The notes under the pieces are model-generated. The model was not told where the DNA came from and did no database searches. It worked only from the letters and a program-made list of their open reading frames with translations. Source: Sphingomonas yantingensis (lineage in GTDB: Bacteria; Pseudomonadota; Alphaproteobacteria; Sphingomonadales; Sphingomonadaceae). Taken from it: a DNA stretch of 64,000 nucleotides. Positions 8,382-16,662 of the stretch are shown piece by piece. Location of the stretch: NCBI RefSeq assembly GCF_014199325.1, contig NZ_JACIJJ010000001.1, forward strand, positions 744,001-808,000, in the 5' to 3' direction. Both the position numbers and the translations under genes were made by a program. Within the stretch, counting starts at the first letter, position 1; the number at the start of each line of letters is the position of its first letter.

Positions 8382-8396
8382 GAACAATAGCAGAAC
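8382..8396 (-). promoter_or_regulatory. Predicted LexA (SOS) box for the Y-family polymerase
   Basis: On the minus strand the sequence reads GTTCTGCTATTGTTC, an exact fit to the alphaproteobacterial LexA site GTTC-N7-GTTC (GAAC at 8382-8385 and 8393-8396 on the plus strand). It ends three bases before the polymerase ATG. There is no ribosome site between box and start codon. Confidence 0.8.
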
Positions 8397-8476
8397 GATA
8401 CGGTCTGCGTACCCACTTCCCACTCGCGGGCGCCTGCCGCATAGGAGCGGCCCACAATACCAAAAGGGAGAGCCCC

Positions 8477-9589
8477 ATGAAGACCCGCGCCGCCATCGCG
8501 TTCGAAGCGAAAAAGCCGCTGGAGATCGTCGAGCTGGACCTGGAGGGGCCGAAGGCCGGCGAGGTGCTGGTCGAGATCATGGCGACGGGCATCTGCCACA
8601 CCGACGCCTATACGCTCGACGGCTTCGACAGCGAGGGCATCTTCCCGAGCGTGCTGGGGCACGAGGGCGCGGGCGTGGTGCGAGAAGTGGGCGCCGGCGT
8701 GACCAGCGTCGCGCCCGGCGATCACGTCATCCCGCTCTACACCCCCGAATGCCGCCAGTGTAAGTCGTGCCTCTCGGGCAAGACCAACCTGTGCACCGCG
8801 ATCCGCGCGACGCAAGGGAAAGGGCTGATGCCCGACGGGACGACGCGGTTCAGCTACAAGGGTCAGCCAGTCTTCCATTACATGGGCTGCTCGACCTTCT
8901 CGAACTTCACCGTGCTGCCCGAGATCGCGGTGGCGAAGATCCGCGAGGACGCGCCGTTCAAGACGAGCTGCTATATCGGCTGCGGCGTGACGACCGGCGT
9001 CGGCGCGGTCATCAACACCGCCAAGGTGCAGGTCGGCGACAACGTCGTCGTGTTCGGGCTCGGCGGCATTGGCCTCAACGTCATCCAGGGCGCGAAGCTG
9101 GCGGGCGCGAACAGGATCATCGGCGTCGACATCAACCCCGACCGCGAGGACTGGGGCCGGCGCTTCGGCATGACCGAATTCCTTAATTCCAAGGGCATGA
9201 GCCGCGAGGATGTGGTCGCGCGCATCGTGGCGATGACCGATGGCGGCGCCGACTACACCTTCGACGCGACCGGGAATACCGAGGTGATGCGCACCGCGCT
9301 GGAGGCTTGCCATCGCGGCTGGGGCACCAGCATCATCATCGGCGTGGCAGAGGCGGGCAAGGAGATCGCGACGCGGCCCTTTCAGCTCGTCACCGGCCGC
9401 AACTGGCGCGGGACCGCGTTCGGCGGCGCCAAAGGGCGGACCGACGTGCCGAAGATCGTCGACATGTACATGACCGGCAAGATCGAGATCGACCCGATGA
9501 TTACTCATGTCATGGGTCTGGAGGAGATCAACAAGGGGTTCGACCTGATGCATGCGGGGACAAGCATCCGCAGCGTCGTCGTCTATTGA
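8477..9589 (+). CDS. frmA: S-(hydroxymethyl)glutathione dehydrogenase / class III alcohol dehydrogenase
   Basis: This 370-residue zinc enzyme oxidises S-hydroxymethylglutathione, formed from formaldehyde and glutathione, to S-formylglutathione with NAD. Catalytic zinc ligands lie in [10 protein letters not shown] and GHEGAGVV, the structural zinc site is [17 protein letters not shown], and the Rossmann motif is [17 protein letters not shown]. Length and sequence are typical of class III enzymes. A GGGAG ribosome site precedes the ATG. It leads an operon with two VOC proteins and S-formylglutathione hydrolase, which together form the glutathione-dependent formaldehyde detoxification route. Confidence 0.96.
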   Translation: MKTRAAIAFEAKKPLEIVELDLEGPKAGEVLVEIMATGICHTDAYTLDGFDSEGIFPSVLGHEGAGVVREVGAGVTSVAPGDHVIPLYTPECRQCKSCLSGKTNLCTAIRATQGKGLMPDGTTRFSYKGQPVFHYMGCSTFSNFTVLPEIAVAKIREDAPFKTSCYIGCGVTTGVGAVINTAKVQVGDNVVVFGLGGIGLNVIQGAKLAGANRIIGVDINPDREDWGRRFGMTEFLNSKGMSREDVVARIVAMTDGGADYTFDATGNTEVMRTALEACHRGWGTSIIIGVAEAGKEIATRPFQLVTGRNWRGTAFGGAKGRTDVPKIVDMYMTGKIEIDPMITHVMGLEEINKGFDLMHAGTSIRSVVVY

Positions 9590-9602
9590 GGGAGAGGGAG
9601 CG

Positions 9603-9980
9603 ATGTTCACGCACATCCTGCTCGGGTCGAACGATCCGAAGCGCGCCAAGCAATTCTACGACGCGGTGATGGCGCCGCTCGGCGTCGGGCCGGGCTTCGA
9701 TGCCGGTACCCGCGTCTTCTATCGCGGGCCGAACGGCGCGTTCGGGATCGGCACGCCCGCAGACGGCGAGCCGGCCAATCACGCTAATGGCGGCACGGTG
9801 GGCTTCGCCGCGCCCGATCCGGCGGCGGTCGACGCGTTCCACGCCGCGGGCCTCGCCAATGGCGGCACGTGCGAGGGCCCGCCGGGACGCCGCATGAATG
9901 CACCCGGCAAGGCTTACGGCGCGTACCTTCGCGACCCGGACGGCAACAAGATCTGCGCCTTCGCGCAGGTAAAGGAGTAA
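9603..9980 (+). CDS. VOC family (glyoxalase-like) protein, first of a tandem pair
   Basis: The 125-residue product belongs to the vicinal oxygen chelate superfamily. It starts MFTHILLGSNDPKRAKQFYD and ends with the usual LRDPDGNKICAF segment, and carries two beta-alpha-beta-beta-beta units. It starts 13 bases after frmA, with GGGAG just before the ATG at 9603. The second VOC gene begins five bases after its stop. It may process a glutathione adduct or other aldehyde product, which is an inference from position only. It could also be a binding protein without catalysis. Confidence 0.85.
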   Translation: MFTHILLGSNDPKRAKQFYDAVMAPLGVGPGFDAGTRVFYRGPNGAFGIGTPADGEPANHANGGTVGFAAPDPAAVDAFHAAGLANGGTCEGPPGRRMNAPGKAYGAYLRDPDGNKICAFAQVKE

Positions 9981-9985
9981 TCGCG

Positions 9986-10375
9986 ATGCTGAATCACGTG
10001 ATGGTCGGATCGAGCGACCTCGACCGCTCAAAGGCGTTCTACGACAAGGTGCTGGGCGTGCTCGGCGCCGGCGAGCCGCTGAAGAACATCGCGCCGAGCG
10101 GGCATACGCGCCTGCTCTACATCCATGACGGCACGATGTTCATCCTGACCCAGCCGATCAACGACGAGCCGGCGACCGTCGCCAATGGCGGCACGATCGC
10201 GTTCAAGTGCCATTCGGCCGAGCAGGTGAAGGAATTCCACGACGTCGCGGTCGCCGCGGGAGGCACGACGTGCGAGGACCCGCCGGGCCTTCGCGACGGC
10301 AGCCTGGGGCCGATGCACCTGTCCTATGTCCGCGATCCCGACGGGCACAAGCTGTGCGCGATCTATCGTCCGTGA
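9986..10375 (+). CDS. VOC family (glyoxalase-like) protein, second of a tandem pair
   Basis: This 129-residue protein shares the framework of its upstream neighbour (MLNHVMVGSSDLDRSKAFYD at the start, YVRDPDGHKLCAI at the end) but has diverged clearly in the middle, so the pair looks like an old tandem duplication. AAGGAG lies shortly before the ATG at 9986. Its TGA overlaps the GTG of the S-formylglutathione hydrolase gene, which ties its translation to the formaldehyde pathway. The substrate is unknown. Confidence 0.85.
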   Translation: MLNHVMVGSSDLDRSKAFYDKVLGVLGAGEPLKNIAPSGHTRLLYIHDGTMFILTQPINDEPATVANGGTIAFKCHSAEQVKEFHDVAVAAGGTTCEDPPGLRDGSLGPMHLSYVRDPDGHKLCAIYRP

Positions 10376-11214
10376 GCATCGAGACGGTCTCGACCGCGCG
10401 GGCATTCGGCGGGACGCAGGGCGTGTACCGCCATGCGTCCGCGGCGACGGGGACTGACATGACCTTCTCGGTCTTCGTCCCCGACCATCCGGCGGGGGCG
10501 AGGCTGCCCGTCGTCTGGTACCTGTCGGGCCTCACCTGCACGCACGCCAACGTGACCGAGAAGGGCGAGTATCGCCGCGCCTGCGCCGAGCACGGCCTGA
10601 TCCTCGTTGCGCCGGACACCAGTCCGCGCGGCGAGGGGGTGCCCGACGATCCCGATGGCGCCTATGACTTCGGTCTTGGCGCAGGCTTCTACGTCGACGC
10701 GACCAAGGCGCCGTTTGACCGTCATTACCGGATGTGGTCGTACGTGACCGAGGAACTGCCCGCACTGATCGGCGAGCAGTTTCCCGCCGACATGGATCGC
10801 CAGTCGATCATGGGCCATTCGATGGGCGGGCACGGCGCGCTTACCATTGGCTTGCGGCACCCCGACCGCTTCCGGGCCGTAAGCGCCTTCGCGCCGATCG
10901 TGGCGCCGTCACAGGTCCCCTGGGGGCAGAAGGCGCTCGCCGGCTATCTGGGCGATGATCGCGCCGCGTGGCGGCGGCACGATGCGGTCGCGCTGATCGA
11001 GGACGGCGCGCGGGTGCCCGAACTGCTGGTCGACCAAGGCGAGGCAGACAACTTCCTCGCCGAGCAGTTGAAGCCCGACTTGCTGGCGCAAGCGTGCGAG
11101 GCGGCGGGGATCGACCTTACGCTCTGCATGCAGCCGGGATACGACCACAGCTATTACTTCATCTCGACCTTCATGGCCGATCACCTCGACTGGCACGCCG
11201 CGCGGCTCAAATAG
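10372..11214 (+). CDS. fghA: S-formylglutathione hydrolase
   Basis: The 280-residue esterase releases formate and glutathione from S-formylglutathione, the second step after frmA. It is an alpha/beta hydrolase with the oxyanion region YLSGLTCTHANV, the nucleophile motif GHSMGGHGAL, and the catalytic His in YDHSYYF. Length is normal for the esterase D family. The GTG at 10372 (MSIETVSTARAFGGTQGVYR) is chosen because it overlaps the preceding TGA and gives the usual N-terminus. It closes the core of the formaldehyde operon; an SDR follows after 37 bases. Confidence 0.95.
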   Translation: MSIETVSTARAFGGTQGVYRHASAATGTDMTFSVFVPDHPAGARLPVVWYLSGLTCTHANVTEKGEYRRACAEHGLILVAPDTSPRGEGVPDDPDGAYDFGLGAGFYVDATKAPFDRHYRMWSYVTEELPALIGEQFPADMDRQSIMGHSMGGHGALTIGLRHPDRFRAVSAFAPIVAPSQVPWGQKALAGYLGDDRAAWRRHDAVALIEDGARVPELLVDQGEADNFLAEQLKPDLLAQACEAAGIDLTLCMQPGYDHSYYFISTFMADHLDWHAARLK

Positions 11215-11251
11215 CGGACGAGCGCGTTTCCCGCGGCAAGCACGGGAGACG

Positions 11252-12031
11252 ATGATGGCGCGGACGGCGGTGGTGACGGGCGGGGCACAGGGGATCGGCA
11301 AGGGGCTGGTTCAACACCTGCTCGCCGAGGGCTGGCGCGTCGCCGCGCTCGATCTGGACGAGGAAGCGGTGAAGGAACTCGCCGCCGAGATGCCCGGCGA
11401 CGCCCTGCTCTCGCGCCGCTGCGACGTGTCGAACGAGCGGGCGGTGGCGTCGGCCTATGACGCGATCGATGCGTGGCAGGCGGACGCGGGCGAGGCGGCG
11501 GGGATCGACCTCATCGTCTCCAACGCCGGGGTCGCCGATCCGGTGATCGGCCCGATCGAGGACGCCAGCCTCGCCGACTGGCGGCGCTGGCAGGACAGCC
11601 ATGTGACCGGCGCGTTCCTGATGGTGCGCGGCGCGGTCCCGCGGCTTCGGCAACGGGCGGGCGCTAGCATCGTCCTGATCGCCTCGACCCGCGCGCTGCA
11701 ATCCGAGCCGTTCTGCGAGGGCTATGCTGCCGCCAAGGGCGCGCTGTGCGGGATGACGCATGCGCTGGCGGTCAGCCTGGGGCCGGCGATCCGCGTCAAC
11801 GCGGTGCTGCCCGGCTGGATCGAGACGGGGCCGTGGCAAAAGGCCTCCGCGAGGGCCAAGCCCGAGCATCGCGCCGTCGACCGCGACCAGCATCCGGTCG
11901 GCCGTGTCGGCGAGCCGCGCGACATCGCCGCGACCGTCGTCTGGCTGGCGAGCGAGGGGGCGGGGTTCGTGACGGGGCAGCAGATCGTCGTCGACGGCGG
12001 CATGACACGGCGGATGATCTACGCGGAGTAG
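11252..12031 (+). CDS. SDR family oxidoreductase
   Basis: The 259-residue protein is a classical short-chain dehydrogenase. It has the nucleotide-binding TGGAQGIGKG near residue 9, SNAGVAD in the NAG position, a catalytic Ser in IASTRALQ and the YAAAK pair. The C-terminal GQQIVVDGGMTRRM is the standard end of the family. An acidic residue after the second strand (DLDEEA) suggests NAD rather than NADP. It follows fghA by 37 bases on the same strand and may belong to the formaldehyde operon, but its substrate cannot be inferred. Confidence 0.88.
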   Translation: MMARTAVVTGGAQGIGKGLVQHLLAEGWRVAALDLDEEAVKELAAEMPGDALLSRRCDVSNERAVASAYDAIDAWQADAGEAAGIDLIVSNAGVADPVIGPIEDASLADWRRWQDSHVTGAFLMVRGAVPRLRQRAGASIVLIASTRALQSEPFCEGYAAAKGALCGMTHALAVSLGPAIRVNAVLPGWIETGPWQKASARAKPEHRAVDRDQHPVGRVGEPRDIAATVVWLASEGAGFVTGQQIVVDGGMTRRMIYAE

Positions 12032-12072
12032 CGACCCGGGCTCCCGCGTGAATCGCCCGAAGAAGGAAGAAG

Positions 12073-12102
12073 CGGGATCCCCGATCAAGTCCGGGATGAC
12101 GG
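12073..12102. repeat. REP-like palindrome, type A
   Basis: The sequence around GGATCCCCGATCAAGTCC and GGGATGACG resembles copies at 49979 and 51682. All share a palindromic core, CCCGG-atcaagt-CCGGG, flanked by GTCATC/GATGAC. It lies between an SDR gene and rlpA and may form a small hairpin in the transcript. Confidence 0.65.
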
Positions 12103-12129
12103 GTGGGGGCGGCGGCGGTATCGAGCCTC

Positions 12130-12669
12130 ATGCGCCGCCTCTCGATCGCCGCCCTGCTGCTCTCCGCCTGCGCCGGTGGGCGGCCCGTGACCGACTTCCC
12201 CGTTAAGATCGGTGCGCCCTATCGCGTGCGCGGCACGACCTATGTCCCCGCCGCCGACCCGGCGTACGACATGCTCGGTTATGCGAGCTGGTACGGGTCG
12301 GAATCGGGCAATCGCACCGCGAACGGCGAGAAGTTCAACCCGAAATGGCTGACCGCCGCGCACCCCACGCTGCCGCTGCCGAGCTATGTCGAAGTGACCG
12401 CGCTCGACACCGGGCAGCGGATCGTCGTGCGCGTCAACGATCGCGGGCCGTTCGCCGAGCGGCGGCGGATCATCGACCTGTCGCGCGGCGCGGCGGATGC
12501 GCTGGGCTTAAGGCGCGGCGGGCCGGCGGCGGTGCGGGTGCGCGTCGTTACGCCCGCCGAGCGCGACCGCGCGCGGCTGCGCAAGGGCAAGGCGCCGCGC
12601 GATCTTCGGCCGGAGGACCCGCGCATCCTCGCCAATCTGCGCGCGCAGCTGGCCGCGGGGACGCGCTAG
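12130..12669 (+). CDS. rlpA: RlpA-type septal lytic transglycosylase, lipoprotein
   Basis: The 179-residue lipoprotein has the signal MRRLSIAALLLSAC with a lipobox at Cys14, followed by a double-psi beta-barrel of the RlpA family: GYASWYG, RTANGEKFN, VTALDTGQRIVVRVNDRGPF and RIIDLSRGAADALGL. RlpA cleaves peptidoglycan strands lacking stem peptides, usually at the septum. The C-terminal SPOR domain found in many RlpA proteins is absent; only a basic tail follows, so septal targeting must differ. The gene ends one base before the convergent MFS gene. Confidence 0.9.
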   Translation: MRRLSIAALLLSACAGGRPVTDFPVKIGAPYRVRGTTYVPAADPAYDMLGYASWYGSESGNRTANGEKFNPKWLTAAHPTLPLPSYVEVTALDTGQRIVVRVNDRGPFAERRRIIDLSRGAADALGLRRGGPAAVRVRVVTPAERDRARLRKGKAPRDLRPEDPRILANLRAQLAAGTR

Positions 12670-12670
12670 A

Positions 12671-13975
12671 TTATTCCGCGTCCTTCTCCCGCATCGCCAG
12701 CAGCGCGACCGCGGCGACGGTGGAGCCGAGCCCCATCACCAGCGCGATCGACGACAGCGTCAGCCCCGCCTCGAACAGATAGCCCGCGACGATCGGCGCA
12801 AGCGCCGCGCCGCCGCGACCGATGCCGATCGCGAACCCCGTGCCGGTCGCGCGCAGGTGCGTCGGAAACACCCGCGCGAACAGCGTATAGAGCCCGACGA
12901 TCGCGGCGTTGGTGAAGAACCCCGTCGCCAGCACCATCGCCGACAGCGCGCCCAGCCCGACATGGCCCGCCACTTGCCCGAACGCGAAGATCAGCAGTGT
13001 CGAGGCGAACAAGATGACGATCGTCAGCCGCTTGAGCCCCACGCGGATCGCGGCCAGCCCGAACAGCGCGCCGCCGCTTGCCCCGCCGACATTGGCCCAG
13101 GTGAGGACGCCGGCCGCCGCCCGCGCCTCGAACCCCATATCGACGACGATCTTGGGCACCCATTTGAGCACGAAGTAGAAGCTCATGATGTGCGCGAAAT
13201 AGGCGAGGGTGATGAGCAGCGTGGTGCGGATCAGCGCGGGGCCGAACAGGTCGGCGATCGATCCGCGCGGTGCCCCGGCCTCGCGTCCGCTCAGCGCCTC
13301 GACCGCGGCATGGCCGAAGCGGCGGAGCGTCCGGTTGATCCGCTCAAGCGCGCCGGGCGGTTGGCGGCGGTCGAGGAACGCGACCGTCTCGGGCACCAAA
13401 ATCCAGGTGAGGGGGATGAACAGCGCGGTGACGATCGCGCCGAAGTGGAACACGTCGCGCCAACCGCCGCCCGATCCCAGGATGCCCTGCACCGCCAGCC
13501 CGCCGAGCACGCCGCCGATCGGATAGCCGATCACCATCAGCGCCATGGCGAGGCTGTACCAGCGCCTGCTCGAAAGCTCGGCCGCGGCAGCGTTGATCGC
13601 CGCCAGCATCCCGCCGATGCCGAGCCCGGTGAGAAGCCGCCAGCCGAGCAGGGTCGAGACGCCGCCCGCTTGCCCGGCCCCCCACATGCCGATCGTCATC
13701 GCGATGAGGCAGCCGAGGATCGTGCGCCGCCGCCCGGCCCGGTCGGCGACGCTGCCCAGCAGGACCGAGCCGACCGCCATGCCGACCAGTTCCATCGACA
13801 GGATCCAGCCCAGCGTCGACTGAGTGGTGCCCCATTCCTTGGCAATGCCGGGCGAGGCGAAGCTGATCGACAGCACGTCGAACCCGTCGAGCGCGTTGAG
13901 GCCCACGGTGACCGCGACCGCAGCCCATTGCCAGCCGCTCATCCGGCCCTGTTCGATCGCCGCGCGTGGCCCCAT
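12671..13975 (-). CDS. MFS transporter, aromatic acid:H+ symporter (AAHS) type
   Basis: This 434-residue carrier has about 12 hydrophobic segments. The first loop LNALDGFDVLSISFASPGI carries the DGFD signature of AAHS-family carriers such as PcaK, where the Asp is needed for transport of aromatic acids. The family motif SVADRAGRRRTI lies between segments 2 and 3. GGGAGG precedes the ATG at 13975. No aromatic catabolism genes lie near it, so the substrate is only inferred. It has its own promoter region containing an inverted repeat at 14024-14050, which suggests ligand-controlled expression. Confidence 0.86.
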   Translation of the reverse strand: MGPRAAIEQGRMSGWQWAAVAVTVGLNALDGFDVLSISFASPGIAKEWGTTQSTLGWILSMELVGMAVGSVLLGSVADRAGRRRTILGCLIAMTIGMWGAGQAGGVSTLLGWRLLTGLGIGGMLAAINAAAAELSSRRWYSLAMALMVIGYPIGGVLGGLAVQGILGSGGGWRDVFHFGAIVTALFIPLTWILVPETVAFLDRRQPPGALERINRTLRRFGHAAVEALSGREAGAPRGSIADLFGPALIRTTLLITLAYFAHIMSFYFVLKWVPKIVVDMGFEARAAAGVLTWANVGGASGGALFGLAAIRVGLKRLTIVILFASTLLIFAFGQVAGHVGLGALSAMVLATGFFTNAAIVGLYTLFARVFPTHLRATGTGFAIGIGRGGAALAPIVAGYLFEAGLTLSSIALVMGLGSTVAAVALLAMREKDAE

Positions 13976-14023
13976 CGTTCATCCTCCCTCGCGCCGCCGG
14001 TTTCCGGCGCTCGCATTTCACGA

Positions 14024-14050
14024 CAGATTGTTAGTCAGTATAGCAATCTG
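14024..14050 (-). promoter_or_regulatory. Inverted repeat over a -10-like element upstream of the MFS gene
   Basis: CAGATTG (14024-14030) and CAATCTG (14044-14050) form a perfect 7-base inverted repeat, and 10 of 13 positions match over the wider 27-base dyad. On the minus strand the centre holds TATACT (14037-14042), a good -10 element, about 60 bases before the MFS start. A repressor bound here would block the promoter. There is no T run, so a terminator for the upstream DUF423 gene is less likely. Confidence 0.5.
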
Positions 14051-14061
14051 CGTCGAGAGGT

Positions 14062-14388
14062 TTATCGCCTGAGCAACAGCCAGGCCAGCCACAGCCATCC
14101 GACGATCATCGCCGCGCCGCCGATCGGCGTGATCGCCCCGAACCAGCGCGGCGCGCCGAGCGCCATAGAATAGAGCGTGGCCGAAAACAGCGCCGCACCG
14201 CCCAGCATCGCCCAGCCGGGGCCGGTCGCACGCTGCTGGACCGCCACGAGCACGGCGACGGCATGGATCAGCTGGTACATGCCGCCCGTGCGCAGCCAGT
14301 CCGCCGCCTGTCCGCTGGCACCATGGGCACCGAAAGCACCCGCGGCGATCGCGATCGCGCCCGAGATGGCGGCCAGTACAGACAGCAT
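14062..14388 (-). CDS. DUF423 family membrane protein
   Basis: The 108-residue protein has four hydrophobic segments and the DUF423 pattern: AAISGAIAIAAGAFGAHG, then a WLRTGGMYQLIHAVAVL segment and a C-terminal PIGGAAMIVGWLWLAW. The family is widespread in bacterial inner membranes and has no established function. The ATG at 14388 shares its T with the TGA of the upstream antiporter (TGATG); a GTG one codon earlier is also possible. It is the last gene of a leftward cluster with cvpA, the Fe-S scaffold and the antiporter. Confidence 0.87.
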   Translation of the reverse strand: MLSVLAAISGAIAIAAGAFGAHGASGQAADWLRTGGMYQLIHAVAVLVAVQQRATGPGWAMLGGAALFSATLYSMALGAPRWFGAITPIGGAAMIVGWLWLAWLLLRR

Positions 14389-16193
14389 CACTCGGTCTCC
14401 CCGGCAGCGGCAGCCTTTGCTGCAGCCTTTTCGCGCTGCTTGCGCTGGCGCGCCTGGCTGAACACCACGTCGCGCGCGGCATAGATGTCACCGGCCTCGA
14501 GCTGGATGCCCAGGCGCTTGGCATCGACGCGGCGGTAATCGTCCTCGCTCCGGTCGATTTCGCCATCGTCGACGCCGACCGCGCGGAGTGCCTGGCGCGC
14601 CATCACGACCGCGCTTTCGAAGACTTCGCGGAACATGCCCGCGACCGGCGCATCCTTGAGCGCGATGATTGCGCGGCGGTCGAAGACGCGGGTCATGACG
14701 GTGGCGTTCGGATACCCTTGCGCGATCAGTTCGAGCAGGTCGGCGGAAACCTGATCCCCATCGGTGCAGAACAGGATCAGCTCGGCATCCTCCGCCCCCG
14801 CCTGTCGGAGCAGGTCTAGGCGGGTGCCGTCGCCGTAATAGACCTTCATCCCGAACTTGCCGCCGACCTCGATGATCTCGGGATCGCGGTCGATCAAGGT
14901 CACGGACAGGCCCTGCGCGATCAGCATCTGAGCAACGGTCTGACCGAAGCGGCCATAGCCGACGACGATCGCGCTCGCGCCGTCGTGGCGCGGCGGCTCC
15001 AGCCCCTCGCCGTCGCCGGCGGCCGGATCGGTGCGGAAGCGGCGGGTGGCCATCATCAGGAACGGCGTCGTCGCCATCGAGAGCGTGACGATCGCGCCGA
15101 ACAGGCTCGCCGCCTCGGGCGCGATCAGGAAGGCGTTCTGCGCCTGCGCGAACAGGACGAAGCCGAACTCGCCGCCCTGGCTGAGCAGCAGGCCCATCGC
15201 CAGCGCCGGCCGCCATTCCATGCGGAACGCAAGGCCGATGGCGAAAATCACTCCGGCCTTCACCGCCACCAGCGCCAGCGCCATGCCGATCACGAACCCC
15301 GGCCGCGCGGCAACGGCGTTGAGGTCGAGCATCATGCCGACCGCCAGGAAGAAAAGGCCGAGCAGGATCGAGCGGAACGGCTCGACATCCGCCTCCAGCT
15401 CATGGCGATAGGGGCTGTCGGCGAGCATCACGCCGGCGATGAACGCGCCGAGGGCGGTGGAAAGCCCCAGCGCCTCCATGATCGCGGCGGCGGCGATGAC
15501 GGTGAACAGCCCGGCGAACACGAACATCTCGCGCTCGCCCAGATTGCCGATCAGCCGGAACAGCGGGCCGAGGATGAAGCGGCCCGCAAGGATCAGGCCG
15601 GCGACCGCGAGGACGGTGTAGAGGCCGAGCTGCCAGCCGGGCGGGCCCGCGGCATCGGCCGGGTTGCGGCTCAAGGCGGCGATGATCGTGATGAGCGGGA
15701 CGATCGACAGGTCCTGGAACAGGAGGACCGAGAAGGTCCGCTCGCCGAACGGCGTCCGCAGCCGCCCCGCCGATTGCAGCATCGGCAACACCTGCGCGGT
15801 CGAAGAGAGCGCCAGCGGTAGCCCGAGCGCCAGCGCCGCCGCCCAGGAGAAGCCCGCGCCGAACTGGACGAGCGCGGTGACGGCAAGGCCGCAGAGCACG
15901 ACCTGAAGCAAGCCGACGCCGAAGATGTCTCGCTTCAACTGCCACAGCCGCGCGGGACTGAGTTCGAGGCCGACGATGAAGAGAAGGAGCGTGATGCCCA
16001 GCTCGGCAAAGGTCAGCTTGGTTTCGGCATCGCCGACCAGGCCCAGCACTTGCGGCCCGACGACCGCGCCGGCGACGAGGAAGCCAAGCGTCGCACCCAG
16101 CCCCATCTTGCGGAAGGCGAGGACGGAGACGAGCCCCGCGCCGAGCAGCGGCGCGAACTCGCGGACCAGCGAAAGCCCCCCGTGCGCGCTCAT
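14388..16193 (-). CDS. Kef-type monovalent cation:proton antiporter (CPA2) with TrkA-N domain
   Basis: The 601-residue protein combines a CPA2 exchanger domain of about a dozen membrane helices (residues about 8-380) with a cytoplasmic RCK/TrkA-N domain beginning SAIVVGYGRFGQTVAQML near residue 405. The membrane part has the GLELSPARLW and FQDLSIVPL segments typical of KefB/KefC. It should exchange K+ or Na+ for H+, gated by nucleotide or glutathione binding to the RCK domain. The C-terminus is a basic Lys/Arg/Ala tail. Its ATG overlaps the stop of the Fe-S scaffold gene (ATGA). Confidence 0.9.
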   Translation of the reverse strand: MSAHGGLSLVREFAPLLGAGLVSVLAFRKMGLGATLGFLVAGAVVGPQVLGLVGDAETKLTFAELGITLLLFIVGLELSPARLWQLKRDIFGVGLLQVVLCGLAVTALVQFGAGFSWAAALALGLPLALSSTAQVLPMLQSAGRLRTPFGERTFSVLLFQDLSIVPLITIIAALSRNPADAAGPPGWQLGLYTVLAVAGLILAGRFILGPLFRLIGNLGEREMFVFAGLFTVIAAAAIMEALGLSTALGAFIAGVMLADSPYRHELEADVEPFRSILLGLFFLAVGMMLDLNAVAARPGFVIGMALALVAVKAGVIFAIGLAFRMEWRPALAMGLLLSQGGEFGFVLFAQAQNAFLIAPEAASLFGAIVTLSMATTPFLMMATRRFRTDPAAGDGEGLEPPRHDGASAIVVGYGRFGQTVAQMLIAQGLSVTLIDRDPEIIEVGGKFGMKVYYGDGTRLDLLRQAGAEDAELILFCTDGDQVSADLLELIAQGYPNATVMTRVFDRRAIIALKDAPVAGMFREVFESAVVMARQALRAVGVDDGEIDRSEDDYRRVDAKRLGIQLEAGDIYAARDVVFSQARQRKQREKAAAKAAAAGETE

Positions 16194-16630
16194 CCGCCGG
16201 CGGGCACGCGCTGGCGGGCCGCTTCCGCCGCCTCGGCCGCGGCCTCGAAGGCGAGGCGGACCGAGGGATGGCGCGCGGTATAGGGAAGCGCGGGGGCGAA
16301 GATGTCGAGCTCCGGCCAGTCGGGCACCGGCCCTTCGCCTGCCAGCCATGCCGTCAGCGCGTCGCGCGCAGCGGCAAGTTCCTCTGGCATGCGGCCGACC
16401 GCGTTCGCGGCCATTAGCGCGGCCGATGCCTGGCCGAGCGCGCAAGCGCGGACGCGCATCCCGACGTCAGCGACGCGGCCGTCGTCACCGAGCGACACGT
16501 CGACGGTCACGCGGCTGCCGCAGACGGGTGACCGCTTTTCCGACGAGCCCTGCGCATCGGCAAGACGGCTGTCGAACGGCACGCTGGCGGCGAGCCGCAG
16601 GATCTGCTGGTTGTAGAGGGTCTCGCTCAC
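16190..16630 (-). CDS. IscU/NifU-like iron-sulfur cluster assembly scaffold
   Basis: The 146-residue protein resembles the N-terminal NifU/IscU scaffold, which holds nascent Fe-S clusters. Two expected cysteines are present, in SPVCGSRVTVD and RACALGQASA. The third, normally in an HCS context, appears replaced: the local sequence is ARHPSVRL. That makes classical cluster assembly doubtful; this variant recurs in alphaproteobacteria. The GTG at 16630 (MSETLYNQQILRL) fits the family start; an ATG at 16639 would add three residues. It is coupled to the antiporter downstream and lies 32 bases after cvpA. Confidence 0.78.
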   Translation of the reverse strand: MSETLYNQQILRLAASVPFDSRLADAQGSSEKRSPVCGSRVTVDVSLGDDGRVADVGMRVRACALGQASAALMAANAVGRMPEELAAARDALTAWLAGEGPVPDWPELDIFAPALPYTARHPSVRLAFEAAAEAAEAARQRVPAGG

Positions 16631-16662
16631 CCCGCCCATGTAGGGCAAGGCTCGGCCCGGCG

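Noticed and set aside
14024..14050. The inverted repeat as a terminator of the DUF423 gene
   Set aside because: There is no T run, the loop is long, and a good -10 element lies in the centre, so a promoter/operator is more likely.
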